DNA from: Actinomycetota bacterium
Lineage (GTDB): Bacteria > Actinomycetota > Acidimicrobiia > IMCC26256 > JACPCJ01
NCBI GenBank assembly: GCA_016179865.1
Contig: JACPCJ010000096.1
Location: forward strand, 1-37,500
Length of the DNA stretch: 37,500 bases
Direction of reading: 5' to 3'
The notes beneath the pieces are model-generated. The model had not been told where the DNA came from. It searched no databases and worked only from the letters and a program-made list of their open reading frames with translations. Shown one piece after another: positions 22,653 through 31,153 of this stretch; positions within the stretch are counted from its first letter, which is position 1, and each line of letters begins with the position of its first letter. Made by a program: the position numbers and the translations under genes.

Positions 22653-25088
22653 GTGAGGGGCGTGACCGAGCGGATCGGGCGGTACCGAACGGAGCGGGTG
22701 CTCGGCAGTGGCGCCTTCGCCACCGTCTGGCTCGCGACCGACGAGGCGCTCGACGCCAGTGTCGCCATCAAGGTTCTGGCCGACAACTGGGCTCACGACG
22801 AAGACGTCCGGAGGCGGTTCACCGACGAGGCCCGCATCCTCTGGCGCGCCGATTCCGATCGCATCATCCGCGTCCACACCGTCGAGGAGCTAGACGACGG
22901 GCGCCCATATTTCGTCATGGCCTACGCCGATCGCGGCAGCCTCGCCGACCGCATCGCCCAGCAGCGCTCTGCCGGCGCCAGCTTCGCAGTCGAGGAGGCA
23001 CTGGGATTCTCGCGTGACATCGCCGAGGGACTCGGCGTCGCCCACGCCCTTCAGATCGTCCACCGCGACCTCAAGCCTTCGAACGTTCTGTTCCAGTCCG
23101 TGCCCGAGCACCAGGGTGGGGGAGAGCGGCTCGTCCTCGCCGACTTCGGGATCGCCCGCTCCCTCGCCCAGTCACGCGGAAGGACCATCGCAACCGGCAC
23201 GCCCCAGTACATGGCCCCCGAACAGGCCGACGGCCAGGCCGACGAGCGCAGCGACGTCTACAGCGCCGCCGTCATCCTCTACGAGCTGCTGGTCGGAGAG
23301 CCACCGTTCCCCTTCGACTCGCTCGGCCAGGTACTGCGGGCCCAGCGCGAGCAGCCTGTTCCCCGAGCGCGAGCGCGACGAGCAGACGTGCCGCCGGGGC
23401 TCGACGACCTCCTCACCCGCACGATGTCGGCGGACCCCAGCCAGCGACCGGCGACGGCTCGCGACTGGAGCGCTGCGCTCCACGAGGTGAGTGAGAACGC
23501 AGGGGCAGCCCCGGTGGCCGGTCCGCCGCTCGGCGCCACCATGGGGCCTGAGGAGCTCGCACGCCTCCAGGCGGCCGGGGCGGTCCCGCCCCCGGTTCCG
23601 GTGCCCGGCCCGCCCCCGGCGCCGGCACCTCCCGGGCCGCCCCCGGCCGCGGTTCCTCCTCCTCCTGCCCCGCCCTTGCCCCCGGCCCCGAGCGGGGGAC
23701 CGCCGAGCAGCGGCGAGGGGCCGCCGGCGCCACGGCGCAAGCGGCGCACACCACTGCTTGCCGTCTTGGGCTTGGGCGGCATTGCCGCCGTCGTCGCCGT
23801 CCTCGCCCTTCTCGCCAGTGGCAGCGAGGATGAGGCGCCGACGGTTGGGGAGCTCTTCCTCGAACCGATCTCCGAGGTCGGCCCCCTTCCCTTCACCGGA
23901 TCACTCGTCCCCGACCTGCCCGACCTTCCGTCGCCGCAAGACCTGGTGAGTCAGGTCACCCTCCCGAGCGTGCCCGCGCTGCCGGAAGGGGGTGGAGGCG
24001 GTGGAGGCGGTGGAGGTGCCGGCACCCAGGTCACCACCATCTCGGGCGCCGCGCCCGGGCTGTATGGCGGAACCAAGCAGCTCTCCGTGTGCGACGCCGA
24101 GCAGCTCGTCACCTTCCTCGAGGATCACGCCGACAAGGCGGCGGCCTGGGCGTCGACCGTCGGGATCGAGGTCGGCGAGATTCGCTCCTACGTCGAGGAC
24201 CTCACCGACGTCATCCTCCAACGAGACGTCCGAGTGACGAACCACGGGTTCTCGGGGGGGAAGGCGACGCCCCGCCAGTCGGTACTCCAAGCGGGCACGG
24301 CCGTCCTGGTTGACGCCTTCGGCGTTCCCCGCGTCCGCTGCTACTGCGGGAACCCGCTGACCCCGGCGAAGCCCGCGGCCCCCGAGCCGGAGCTGGTCGG
24401 CGAGCCCTGGCCTGGCTACGCGCCGGGCGACGTCATCGTCATCGCCGCCACCGACCGCGTCGAGGAGTTCGTCATCCGCGACTTGGTCGACGGCGGCCTC
24501 ATCTCCCGCCCACCCGGAACCCCAGCCACCGAGGCCAAGCCGGTGGAGGGGACGGGCGAGACCACCACGACGACCACGACCACGGCTCCCGCCGTCGCCG
24601 GTCCGGTCCAGATGGGAAGCCCAACCGCCTCGAGCACCTACTCGAGCGAGTTCTCCGCCAACCTCTCGCTCGACGGTGACCGCTCGACCTCGTGGTTCTC
24701 GGCCGGCGGTGGGTCGGCGCGCTTCGGCGCCACGCTCAGCGGCGCCACCAACATCACCGAAATCACCGTCGTTGGAAACGGTGCGCACCCGCAGTTCCCA
24801 ACCGGATTCGGGTTCGGCGCGGTCACGATCGAGGTCTACCTCAACGACGAGGTGACTTTCACCGAGACCGTGTCACTCCCGGGGACACCCGATCCGAACG
24901 TGACGGTGCGCCCGGGAGCGGTCGGCAACGCCATCGTCCTCAACTTCACCGGCGGCGAGGCACCTGACTGCGGGGGCTTCGCCGAGCTCGAAGTGCTCGG
25001 CACGCCGGTCGCTGCCGACGGCGGTGGGGGAGGGTCCGGCGGCGATACCGGCGGGAGCCAGATTCCCGAAGGATTCGACGACTCCTGA
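22653..25088 (+). CDS. Transmembrane Ser/Thr kinase with DUF6777- and discoidin-like ectodomain
   Basis: An 811-residue receptor-type kinase. The kinase domain (about 8-278) has the Gly loop GSGAFATVW (18-26), Lys40, HRDLKPSN (Asp139), DFG (164-166), activation-loop threonines 178 and 181, and APE. A proline-rich linker (311-360), basic stop and one membrane helix (about 367-389) follow. Outside are a Gly-rich hinge, a domain like DUF6777 (about 460-630, with GLYGGTKQLSVCD and RCYCGNP), a Thr-rich linker, and a discoidin/F5-8C-like beta domain (about 655-790). It is divergent from an FHA-ABC transporter, its likely substrate (inference). The GTG 22653 start is uncertain; GTG 22662 is possible. 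Confidence 0.9.
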   Translation: MRGVTERIGRYRTERVLGSGAFATVWLATDEALDASVAIKVLADNWAHDEDVRRRFTDEARILWRADSDRIIRVHTVEELDDGRPYFVMAYADRGSLADRIAQQRSAGASFAVEEALGFSRDIAEGLGVAHALQIVHRDLKPSNVLFQSVPEHQGGGERLVLADFGIARSLAQSRGRTIATGTPQYMAPEQADGQADERSDVYSAAVILYELLVGEPPFPFDSLGQVLRAQREQPVPRARARRADVPPGLDDLLTRTMSADPSQRPATARDWSAALHEVSENAGAAPVAGPPLGATMGPEELARLQAAGAVPPPVPVPGPPPAPAPPGPPPAAVPPPPAPPLPPAPSGGPPSSGEGPPAPRRKRRTPLLAVLGLGGIAAVVAVLALLASGSEDEAPTVGELFLEPISEVGPLPFTGSLVPDLPDLPSPQDLVSQVTLPSVPALPEGGGGGGGGGGAGTQVTTISGAAPGLYGGTKQLSVCDAEQLVTFLEDHADKAAAWASTVGIEVGEIRSYVEDLTDVILQRDVRVTNHGFSGGKATPRQSVLQAGTAVLVDAFGVPRVRCYCGNPLTPAKPAAPEPELVGEPWPGYAPGDVIVIAATDRVEEFVIRDLVDGGLISRPPGTPATEAKPVEGTGETTTTTTTTAPAVAGPVQMGSPTASSTYSSEFSANLSLDGDRSTSWFSAGGGSARFGATLSGATNITEITVVGNGAHPQFPTGFGFGAVTIEVYLNDEVTFTETVSLPGTPDPNVTVRPGAVGNAIVLNFTGGEAPDCGGFAELEVLGTPVAADGGGGGSGGDTGGSQIPEGFDDS

Positions 25089-25089
25089 C

Positions 25090-25887
25090 CTATTTGCGCG
25101 AGAGCAATGCCATCCGGCCCGCGCCCGTTGTCGTGCTCTCGGTCGCGTTGACCAACTCGAACGTAGCGAGCTCGCCGTCCCGGATCACCCGAGCCTCGAC
25201 CGTGTCCTCTTCCAAGACGAGGCCGAAGAACCGGGCTTCGACGCTCCCGCTGGCAACGAAACCGGGACCCCAGGCGTCGAGGCAGCAGCCGTAGGCGGGC
25301 CCGAGCGTCTGCATTCCCATGGCCACCATGCCCGGCAAGCCCATTGCCTGGGCGGCGGCGTCATCGGAATGGAAGTTGCCGGCCCGGGAGTATGTCCGGA
25401 GAAGGTCGGCCGTCAGGGTGAGCGAGCGCCGGTCGCCCCCGGGCGGGACGTCGACGCGTTCTCGACGGGGCCCGGATCCCTCGCCCTCGCCGGCACCCGT
25501 CCTGCGGCGCGACGCCGCCAGCTCGGTCTCGGCTGACCACAACAGGGTCCCGTCTGCCGCGTGCACCTGGCTGGCCACAACGAAGTAGTCGCGCCCCCGC
25601 CGCTCGAAGCGTTCGAGCACTGTGCCGCTCACCGTGACGGCTCCGGGCGCACTGAGGGCGTGGGAATCGAGACGACCCCAGGTGTGGAGTACGCCTTCCC
25701 CGATGGTCTGCTGCACGAGGAGGATCGTGAAATTCACCGCCATCGGCGGGTAGAGGGCGCCCGAGGCGCCCGGCGGCGGAAACACTCCCGCTCCACGCCA
25801 GTACCGGTCGTTCGCCTCGTCAGTGACCTTCAGTTCGAGCGAACCGAGATCGGTACCGGGGGACGGGAAGGGAGATTCGACGTGCAT
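25090..25887 (-). CDS. Double-hotdog MaoC/FAS1-like dehydratase homologue
   Basis: A 265-residue protein with two hotdog-type halves. The N-terminal half (about 5-135) opens KVTDEANDRYWRGAG, as in MaoC N-terminal/FAS1-like dehydratases. The C-terminal half carries NFHSDDAAAQAMGLPGMVAMGMQT. The usual hydratase dyad is Asp-x4-His; the His is kept but the Asp position reads Arg, so activity on enoyl-CoA thioesters is doubtful. The stop is 1 nt from the kinase stop (convergent), leaving no room for a terminator. The start is 30 nt from argC (divergent), and an ARG-box-like palindrome overlaps the first codons. Its role is not known. Confidence 0.7.
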   Translation of the reverse strand: MHVESPFPSPGTDLGSLELKVTDEANDRYWRGAGVFPPPGASGALYPPMAVNFTILLVQQTIGEGVLHTWGRLDSHALSAPGAVTVSGTVLERFERRGRDYFVVASQVHAADGTLLWSAETELAASRRRTGAGEGEGSGPRRERVDVPPGGDRRSLTLTADLLRTYSRAGNFHSDDAAAQAMGLPGMVAMGMQTLGPAYGCCLDAWGPGFVASGSVEARFFGLVLEEDTVEARVIRDGELATFELVNATESTTTGAGRMALLSRK

Positions 25888-25918
25888 GAGTATGCAAACT
25901 TGTGTATCGTAGGCCGCA
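25881..25918. promoter_or_regulatory. ArgR operator (ARG boxes) at argC
   Basis: An 18-bp site (25881-25898) holds TGCAT-GAGT-ATGCA, the half-site and 4-bp spacing of an ARG box. A second, poorer box (TGTGTAT half at 25901-25907) lies 2 bp further on, the usual tandem spacing for an ArgR hexamer. It covers the argC promoter and the start codon of the divergent hotdog gene. The argR gene lies in the operon it would control. Confidence 0.6.
25905..25910 (+). promoter_or_regulatory. -10 box of leaderless arginine operon promoter
   Basis: TATCGT (TANNNT) ends 7 nt before the argC ATG and no ribosome site intervenes, so the operon mRNA probably starts at the ATG. The box lies inside the tandem ARG-box region, so bound ArgR would block polymerase. 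Confidence 0.6.
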
Positions 25919-26955
25919 TGGCAAAGGCGGCAGTGATCGGCGGCTCAGGGTACACGGGGGCCGAACTCCTCAGGCTCCTGGCGCACCACCCCGACATCGA
26001 GGTGGTGCAGGTGACCGCCGCTACCAACGCCGGGGCGACGGTCACCGACCTCTACCCGAGCCTCGGCCCCGCCTACGACGGGGTGCGCTTCGAGCCCTTC
26101 TCCACCGAGTCCCTCAGCGCAGGGCTCGACCTGGCTTTCGTGGCCCTGCCGCACGGCGAGTCGCAGCGCCACGCTTCGCCCCTCATCGAGGCGTGCGCCC
26201 ACGTGGTCGACATCGGCGCCGACTTCCGGCTCCCGGCCGCGGCCTACGCGACCTGGTACGGAACCGGGCACGAGGCACCCGAGCTTCTGGGGCAGTTCTC
26301 CTACGGGTTGCCGGAACTGTTCCGCGACGAGATCCGCGCCTTTCCCCACGTCGCCAATCCGGGCTGCTACCCGACCGCCGCCATCTTGTCGCTGGCCCCC
26401 CTACTCGCCCTGGGCCTCGCCGAGCCGACAGGAATCGTGGTCGACGCCGTCTCGGGGATCTCCGGGCGAGGCCGGAGCCTCACCGAGGAGAACTTGTTCT
26501 CTGAGGCCAACGAGAACGTCAGCGCCTACGGCCTCCTCGACCATCGGCACACGGCGGAAATGGAGATGGCGCTGTCGGCCGTGGCCGGCACCGCGGCCCA
26601 GGTCGTCTTCACGCCCCACGTCGCCCCCATGACCCGGGGGATCCTGGCCACCTGTTACGCCCGGCCCGCGGCGTCGGGGCTGTCATCGGCCGGCCTCCTC
26701 GACCACTACCGCGACTTCTACTCCGGTGAGCCGTTCGTCCGCGCCGTGGCCGATCCACCTCCGACCAAGGCCACTGCGGGCGCCAACACCTTCCTCGTTA
26801 CGCCCCGCTTCGACCCCCGCACCGGAACGATCGTGGTGGTCGGAGCGCTCGACAACCTCGTCAAGGGGGCGTCAGGCCAAGCGATCCAAAACGCCAACCT
26901 GCTCTTGGACCTGGCCGAGACCACGGGCCTCACCGACCTTGGGATCATGCCGTGA
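25918..26955 (+). CDS. argC: N-acetyl-gamma-glutamyl-phosphate reductase
   Basis: NADPH-dependent reduction of N-acetylglutamyl phosphate, third step of arginine synthesis. The 345-residue protein has the nucleotide loop GGSGYTG (8-14), catalytic Cys150 in NPGCYPTA, and the HRHTAEM and TPHVAPMTRGI segments. First gene of the argCJBDFRGH operon. The ATG has no Shine-Dalgarno but a -10 box at 7 nt. Confidence 0.97.
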   Translation: MAKAAVIGGSGYTGAELLRLLAHHPDIEVVQVTAATNAGATVTDLYPSLGPAYDGVRFEPFSTESLSAGLDLAFVALPHGESQRHASPLIEACAHVVDIGADFRLPAAAYATWYGTGHEAPELLGQFSYGLPELFRDEIRAFPHVANPGCYPTAAILSLAPLLALGLAEPTGIVVDAVSGISGRGRSLTEENLFSEANENVSAYGLLDHRHTAEMEMALSAVAGTAAQVVFTPHVAPMTRGILATCYARPAASGLSSAGLLDHYRDFYSGEPFVRAVADPPPTKATAGANTFLVTPRFDPRTGTIVVVGALDNLVKGASGQAIQNANLLLDLAETTGLTDLGIMP

Positions 26956-26968
26956 AGGATGCCCCGAG

Positions 26969-28165
26969 ATGGGTGTGACCGCCGCCAAGGGCTTCGAAGC
27001 GGCTGGGATCGCGTGCGGCATCAAAGAGGACGGCCGGCCCGACCTGGCGCTTGTCGCCACCGCCGGCCGCCGGCCCGTCCCGGCCGCCGCCGTGTTCACG
27101 ACCAACAAGGTGCAAGCCGCCCCCGTGCAGGTCAGCCGCGACCATCTCGTCGACGGCAAGGCGGTGGCCGTCGTCCTCAATTCCGGAAACGCCAACGCCG
27201 CCACCGGCTCGCAGGGCCGGGCCGACGCGGAGCGGATGTGCCAGCTCGCAGCCGAAGGCCTCGGGTGCTCCGCCGGCGACGTGCTCGTTTGCTCCACGGG
27301 GCTCATCGGGATCCCCCTGCCCATGGACCCGCTGGAGACGGGAATCCCCAAGCTGACGGGCGCCCTTCGAGCCGACAAGGCCGGTGGCGTCCAAGCCGCC
27401 GAGGCCATCATGACCACCGACACGCGTCCCAAGCAGGCGGCGGTGGCGCTGTCCGACGGTGGTCACACGGTCATGATCGGCGGGATGGCCAAGGGGGCGG
27501 CAATGCTCGCGCCGTCGATGGCCACGATGCTGGCCGTGGCCACCACCGACGCCGCCATCCAGCCCGCGGCGATGCGGGCGATGCTCGAGCACGCGGTCGA
27601 CCGCTCCTTCCACGAGTTGCTGATCGACGGCTGCACGAGCACCAACGACACGGTGATCCTCCTGGCCAGCGGGGTGGCGGGAGCGCCCGAGGTGAACGCG
27701 AGCTCGCCCAGCTTCCACGCCATGACCGAGGCCCTGACCGACGTGCTGGCCGACCTAGCCCAGCAGATGGCGACGGACGCCGAAGGAGCGACGAAGCTGG
27801 TGCGGGTGCACGTGGGGGGTGCCCGGTCCGACGAGGAGGCCCGCCGCGTTGCCCGCCACGTGGCTGGAAGCCTGCTGGTGAAGTGCTCGCTGTACGGCAA
27901 GGACCCGTACTGGGGGCGAGTGCTGTCGGAGCTGGGGGCCAGCGGCGTCACCTTGGAGCCCGACGCCGTATCCATCGCCTACAACGGGGTGGTCGTGTGT
28001 CGCGGCGGCATCGCCGCCGGCCACGACCCCGACGCCATTGTCGCCGCCATGGAGCAGCGGGAGATCGACCTCTCCTGCGACCTCGGACTGGGTGCGGGAA
28101 CGGCCACGGTCCTCACCAGCGACCTCACCCACGCCTACGTCGACGAGAACATGGGGACCTCATGA
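26969..28165 (+). CDS. argJ: Glutamate N-acetyltransferase (ornithine acetyltransferase)
   Basis: Transfers acetyl from N-acetylornithine to glutamate, recycling the acetyl group. Self-cleaving: the nucleophile Thr186 sits in PSMATMLAV, with cleavage expected at Ala185-Thr186. Other family signatures are FTTNKVQAAPV (43-53), NSGNANAATG (71-80) and STGLIGIPLPM (109-119). ATG 26969 lies 9 nt after AAGGA and gives 398 residues; GTG 26975 is possible. No argA or argE is in the operon, consistent with the cyclic pathway. Confidence 0.97.
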   Translation: MGVTAAKGFEAAGIACGIKEDGRPDLALVATAGRRPVPAAAVFTTNKVQAAPVQVSRDHLVDGKAVAVVLNSGNANAATGSQGRADAERMCQLAAEGLGCSAGDVLVCSTGLIGIPLPMDPLETGIPKLTGALRADKAGGVQAAEAIMTTDTRPKQAAVALSDGGHTVMIGGMAKGAAMLAPSMATMLAVATTDAAIQPAAMRAMLEHAVDRSFHELLIDGCTSTNDTVILLASGVAGAPEVNASSPSFHAMTEALTDVLADLAQQMATDAEGATKLVRVHVGGARSDEEARRVARHVAGSLLVKCSLYGKDPYWGRVLSELGASGVTLEPDAVSIAYNGVVVCRGGIAAGHDPDAIVAAMEQREIDLSCDLGLGAGTATVLTSDLTHAYVDENMGTS

Positions 28166-29028
28166 TGATGGGCGACCGCGACGACGCCGCCGCCAAGGCC
28201 AACATTCTCGTCGAGGCGCTGCCCTACATCCTGGAGTTCCGGGGCAAGGTGGTCGTGGTGAAGTACGGGGGGGCGGCCATGACCGACCCCAAGCTCGCCG
28301 ATTCCTTCGCCGAAGATGTCGTCCTGATGCGCTCGGTCGGGATGCAGCCGGTCGTGGTGCATGGCGGCGGGCCACAGATCACCGAGCTGATGCGTCGCCT
28401 GGGCAAGGAGCCCGAGTTCATCGACGGGCTTCGGGTGACCGATGCCGAGACGGTCGACATCGCCCGTATGGCGCTCGTGGGCAAGGTCAACCGGGAGATC
28501 GTCGCGTCCATCAACCGCCACGGCCCCGTCGCCGTCGGCCTCTCTGGAGAGGACGCAGGCCTCCTCACGGTCCGCCAGCGCGACCCGCGGCTGGGGTTCG
28601 TCGGTGACGTGGAGCGTGTTGACGCGTCGGTGCTGGAGCGGATCCTCCGCGAAGACCTCATCCCCGTGGTGGCGACGGTGGGAGCCGACGAGTCGGGCCA
28701 GGCCTACAACGTGAACGCCGACACCGTGGCCGGCGCCATTGCCGCCGCGCTCGCCGCCGAGAAGCTCGTCTACCTCACCGACGTGGAGGGCATCTACGAG
28801 GACTTCGACGACAAGGGGACACTGTTGAGCCAGGTCGACGCCGCCCGCTTGGAGGCGATGGTCGATTCGGGCTCGATGTCCGAGGGAATGATCCCGAAGG
28901 TTCGCTCATCGATCGACGCTGTACGAGCCGGAGTGGCGCGGGCCCACATCCTCGACGGACAGATTCCTCACGTGCTCCTCCTCGAGTTCTTCACGCGTGA
29001 GGGCATCGGAACGATGGTGGTGCCCTGA
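28162..29028 (+). CDS. argB: Acetylglutamate kinase
   Basis: Phosphorylates N-acetylglutamate, the committed and usually feedback-controlled step. The 288-residue protein shows VVVKYGGAAM (phosphate-binding Lys and glycines), VHGGGPQI, and SGSMSEGMIPKV near the C-terminus. The N-terminal helix before the kinase core resembles that of arginine-inhibited hexameric enzymes (inference). The start is one of three consecutive ATGs; the first overlaps the argJ stop (ATGA). Confidence 0.97.
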   Translation: MMMGDRDDAAAKANILVEALPYILEFRGKVVVVKYGGAAMTDPKLADSFAEDVVLMRSVGMQPVVVHGGGPQITELMRRLGKEPEFIDGLRVTDAETVDIARMALVGKVNREIVASINRHGPVAVGLSGEDAGLLTVRQRDPRLGFVGDVERVDASVLERILREDLIPVVATVGADESGQAYNVNADTVAGAIAAALAAEKLVYLTDVEGIYEDFDDKGTLLSQVDAARLEAMVDSGSMSEGMIPKVRSSIDAVRAGVARAHILDGQIPHVLLLEFFTREGIGTMVVP

Positions 29029-30221
29029 TGCCTTCCCTCGAAGACATTCAGACCGCCGACGCCGCGCACGTCATGCAGACGTATGGGCGAATCCCGGTTG
29101 CCTTCGTGCGTGGTGAGGGCACGCGGCTCTGGGATAGCGAGGGCCGGGAATACCTCGACTTCCTGAGTGGGTTGGCGGTGACCTCACTCGGGCACGCCCA
29201 CCCTGAGATCGCAGACGCCCTGGCCGACCAGGCGAGGCAGCTCGTCCACGTGTCCAACCTCTACTACAACGACCTCCAGCCGACACTGGCTGCCCGGCTT
29301 GACGGCCTGCTGGGGGGTGGGGGTCGCGTCTTCTTCGGAAACTCGGGCGCCGAGGCCAACGAGTGTGCCCTCAAGCTCGCGCGGCGCTGGGGGACCCTCC
29401 ACGGCGGGCCGGCCCGGTTCCACGTACTCTCCGCCTTCCGGTCCTTCCACGGGCGGACCCTGGCCACCCTCGCCGCCACCGGCCAGCCCGAGAAGCAGGA
29501 ACCCTTCCAGCCGCTGCCGGAGGGGTTTCGGCACGTGCCGTTCGGTGACGTGGGCGCGCTGGAAGCGGCGATGGACGAGCGGGTGTGCGCGGTGATGCTG
29601 GAAGCGGTCCAGGGGGAGGGCGGGGTCAACCCCGCTCCGGCCGGCTACCTGGAGGCGGTCTCGGGCCTCTGCGCGGAGCGGGACGCCCTCTTCATCTGCG
29701 ATGAAGTGCAGACGGGGCTCGGTCGCACCGGACGGTGGTTCGGATTCGAGCACGCAGACATACGGCCCGACGTCGTGACCCTGGCCAAGGCGCTGGGGAA
29801 CGGCGTGCCCATCGGGGCGTGCTGGGCGCGGGCCGAGGTGGCCGACGCCTTCTCGCCCGGCGACCACGCGTCGACCTTCGGCGGTCAGCCGCTGGCAGCC
29901 CGCGCCGCCCTCGCCGTCCTCGACGTCATGGAACGAGACGACATCCCCGGTCGCGCCGACCATGCCGGGAAGCGCCTCGCCGACGGTTTGGCTCTCGCGC
30001 CCGGCGTCGTGTCCGTCCGCGGTCTGGGTCTGCTCCTCGGCGCCCAGCTTTCCGCCCCGGTCGCGGGCCCGGTGGCGTCGGCCTGCCTCGGCGGCGGGTT
30101 GATCGTGAACGCCGTCGCCCCCGACACCGTGCGGTTCGCGCCGCCGCTGACGGTGACCGAGGACGAGATCGACAGCGCCCTCGAGATCTTCGGGCGCGCC
30201 ACCCGAGAGGCCATCTCATGA
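29028..30221 (+). CDS. argD: Acetylornithine aminotransferase
   Basis: PLP enzyme converting N-acetylglutamate semialdehyde to N-acetylornithine with glutamate as donor. The 397-residue class III aminotransferase has NSGAEANECALKLAR, the cofactor-binding Asp225 (CDEVQTGLGRTG) and the PLP lysine Lys254 (TLAKALGNGVPIG). It overlaps the argB stop by one base (TGATG) and the argF start by four. Confidence 0.97.
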   Translation: MPSLEDIQTADAAHVMQTYGRIPVAFVRGEGTRLWDSEGREYLDFLSGLAVTSLGHAHPEIADALADQARQLVHVSNLYYNDLQPTLAARLDGLLGGGGRVFFGNSGAEANECALKLARRWGTLHGGPARFHVLSAFRSFHGRTLATLAATGQPEKQEPFQPLPEGFRHVPFGDVGALEAAMDERVCAVMLEAVQGEGGVNPAPAGYLEAVSGLCAERDALFICDEVQTGLGRTGRWFGFEHADIRPDVVTLAKALGNGVPIGACWARAEVADAFSPGDHASTFGGQPLAARAALAVLDVMERDDIPGRADHAGKRLADGLALAPGVVSVRGLGLLLGAQLSAPVAGPVASACLGGGLIVNAVAPDTVRFAPPLTVTEDEIDSALEIFGRATREAIS

Positions 30222-31150
30222 ATCCTGCGAGCTTCCTCGACGTCGACGATCTCGACCACGCGGCGCTAGAACGCGTCCTCGATCGCGCCATCGCCTGGAA
30301 GGCGGACCCCTCGGGCGTGCAGCCGGCCCTCTCGGGTCGTGCGGGCGCCGCCCTCTTCGAGAAACCATCGACCCGGACGCGCGTCAGTTTCGAGACCGCC
30401 GTCGCCACCCTCGGCGGGCACCCCGTCAGCCTGCGGGGCGACGAGGTGGGCTTCGGGACGAGAGAGACGCCGGCCGACATCGCTCGCACCTTGGCCGGAT
30501 ACTGCGCGGTCATCGCGGCGCGGGTGTTCGACCACGCTGTGCTCGACGAGATGGCCGCCGCCGTGGAGGAGCGCCGCGTTCCGGTGGTCAACTTGCTCTC
30601 CGACGCCACGCATCCGTGCCAGGCTCTCGCCGACCTGATGACCATGAAGGAGCACTGGGGGTCACTGGAGGGGCGCCGAGTCGCCTACGTAGGCGACGGC
30701 AACAATGTCGCCGCCTCACTCACCGTGGGCGCGGCCATGACCGGGATCGAGGTGGTCCTTTCGAGCCCCAGTGGATACGAACTCGACGACCACGTGATCG
30801 CCCGAGCGCGCAACCTGGGGGGCATCGTCGACCAGGAGCAGGATCCCCACGAAGCGGTTCGGGGCGTCGACGCCGTCTACACCGACGTGTGGACGTCGAT
30901 GGGCCAGGAGGAGGAGTCCGCGGCGCGGCGGGCGGCGTTCGGCGCCTACCAGGTCGACGATCAGCTCATGGACGCCGTGGGCGGGAAGTCCCTGTTCCTC
31001 CATTGCCTGCCCGCCCATCGTGGCGAGGAGGTGACGGCGTCAGTCCTCGACGGCCCTCAGTCGGTCGTCTGGCAGCAGGCCGAAAACCGGATGCACGCCG
31101 CCCGGTCGCTCCTCGTCGAGCTGGTGACGGCTCAGCAGGAAGGTGGCTGA
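30218..31150 (+). CDS. argF: Ornithine carbamoyltransferase
   Basis: Makes citrulline from ornithine and carbamoyl phosphate. The 310-residue protein has the carbamoyl-phosphate motif STRTR (in FEKPSTRTRVSFE), HPCQALADLMT, a DxxxSMG ornithine-binding segment (DVWTSMG) and HCLPAHRGEEV. The ATG overlaps the argD stop (ATGA). Confidence 0.97.
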   Translation: MNPASFLDVDDLDHAALERVLDRAIAWKADPSGVQPALSGRAGAALFEKPSTRTRVSFETAVATLGGHPVSLRGDEVGFGTRETPADIARTLAGYCAVIAARVFDHAVLDEMAAAVEERRVPVVNLLSDATHPCQALADLMTMKEHWGSLEGRRVAYVGDGNNVAASLTVGAAMTGIEVVLSSPSGYELDDHVIARARNLGGIVDQEQDPHEAVRGVDAVYTDVWTSMGQEEESAARRAAFGAYQVDDQLMDAVGGKSLFLHCLPAHRGEEVTASVLDGPQSVVWQQAENRMHAARSLLVELVTAQQEGG

Positions 31151-31153
31151 GCG

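Noticed and set aside
23600-23710. Proline-codon repeat in the kinase gene as a CRISPR or tandem repeat element
   Set aside because: It is a coding Pro/Ala-rich linker without regular spacing or conserved repeat units.
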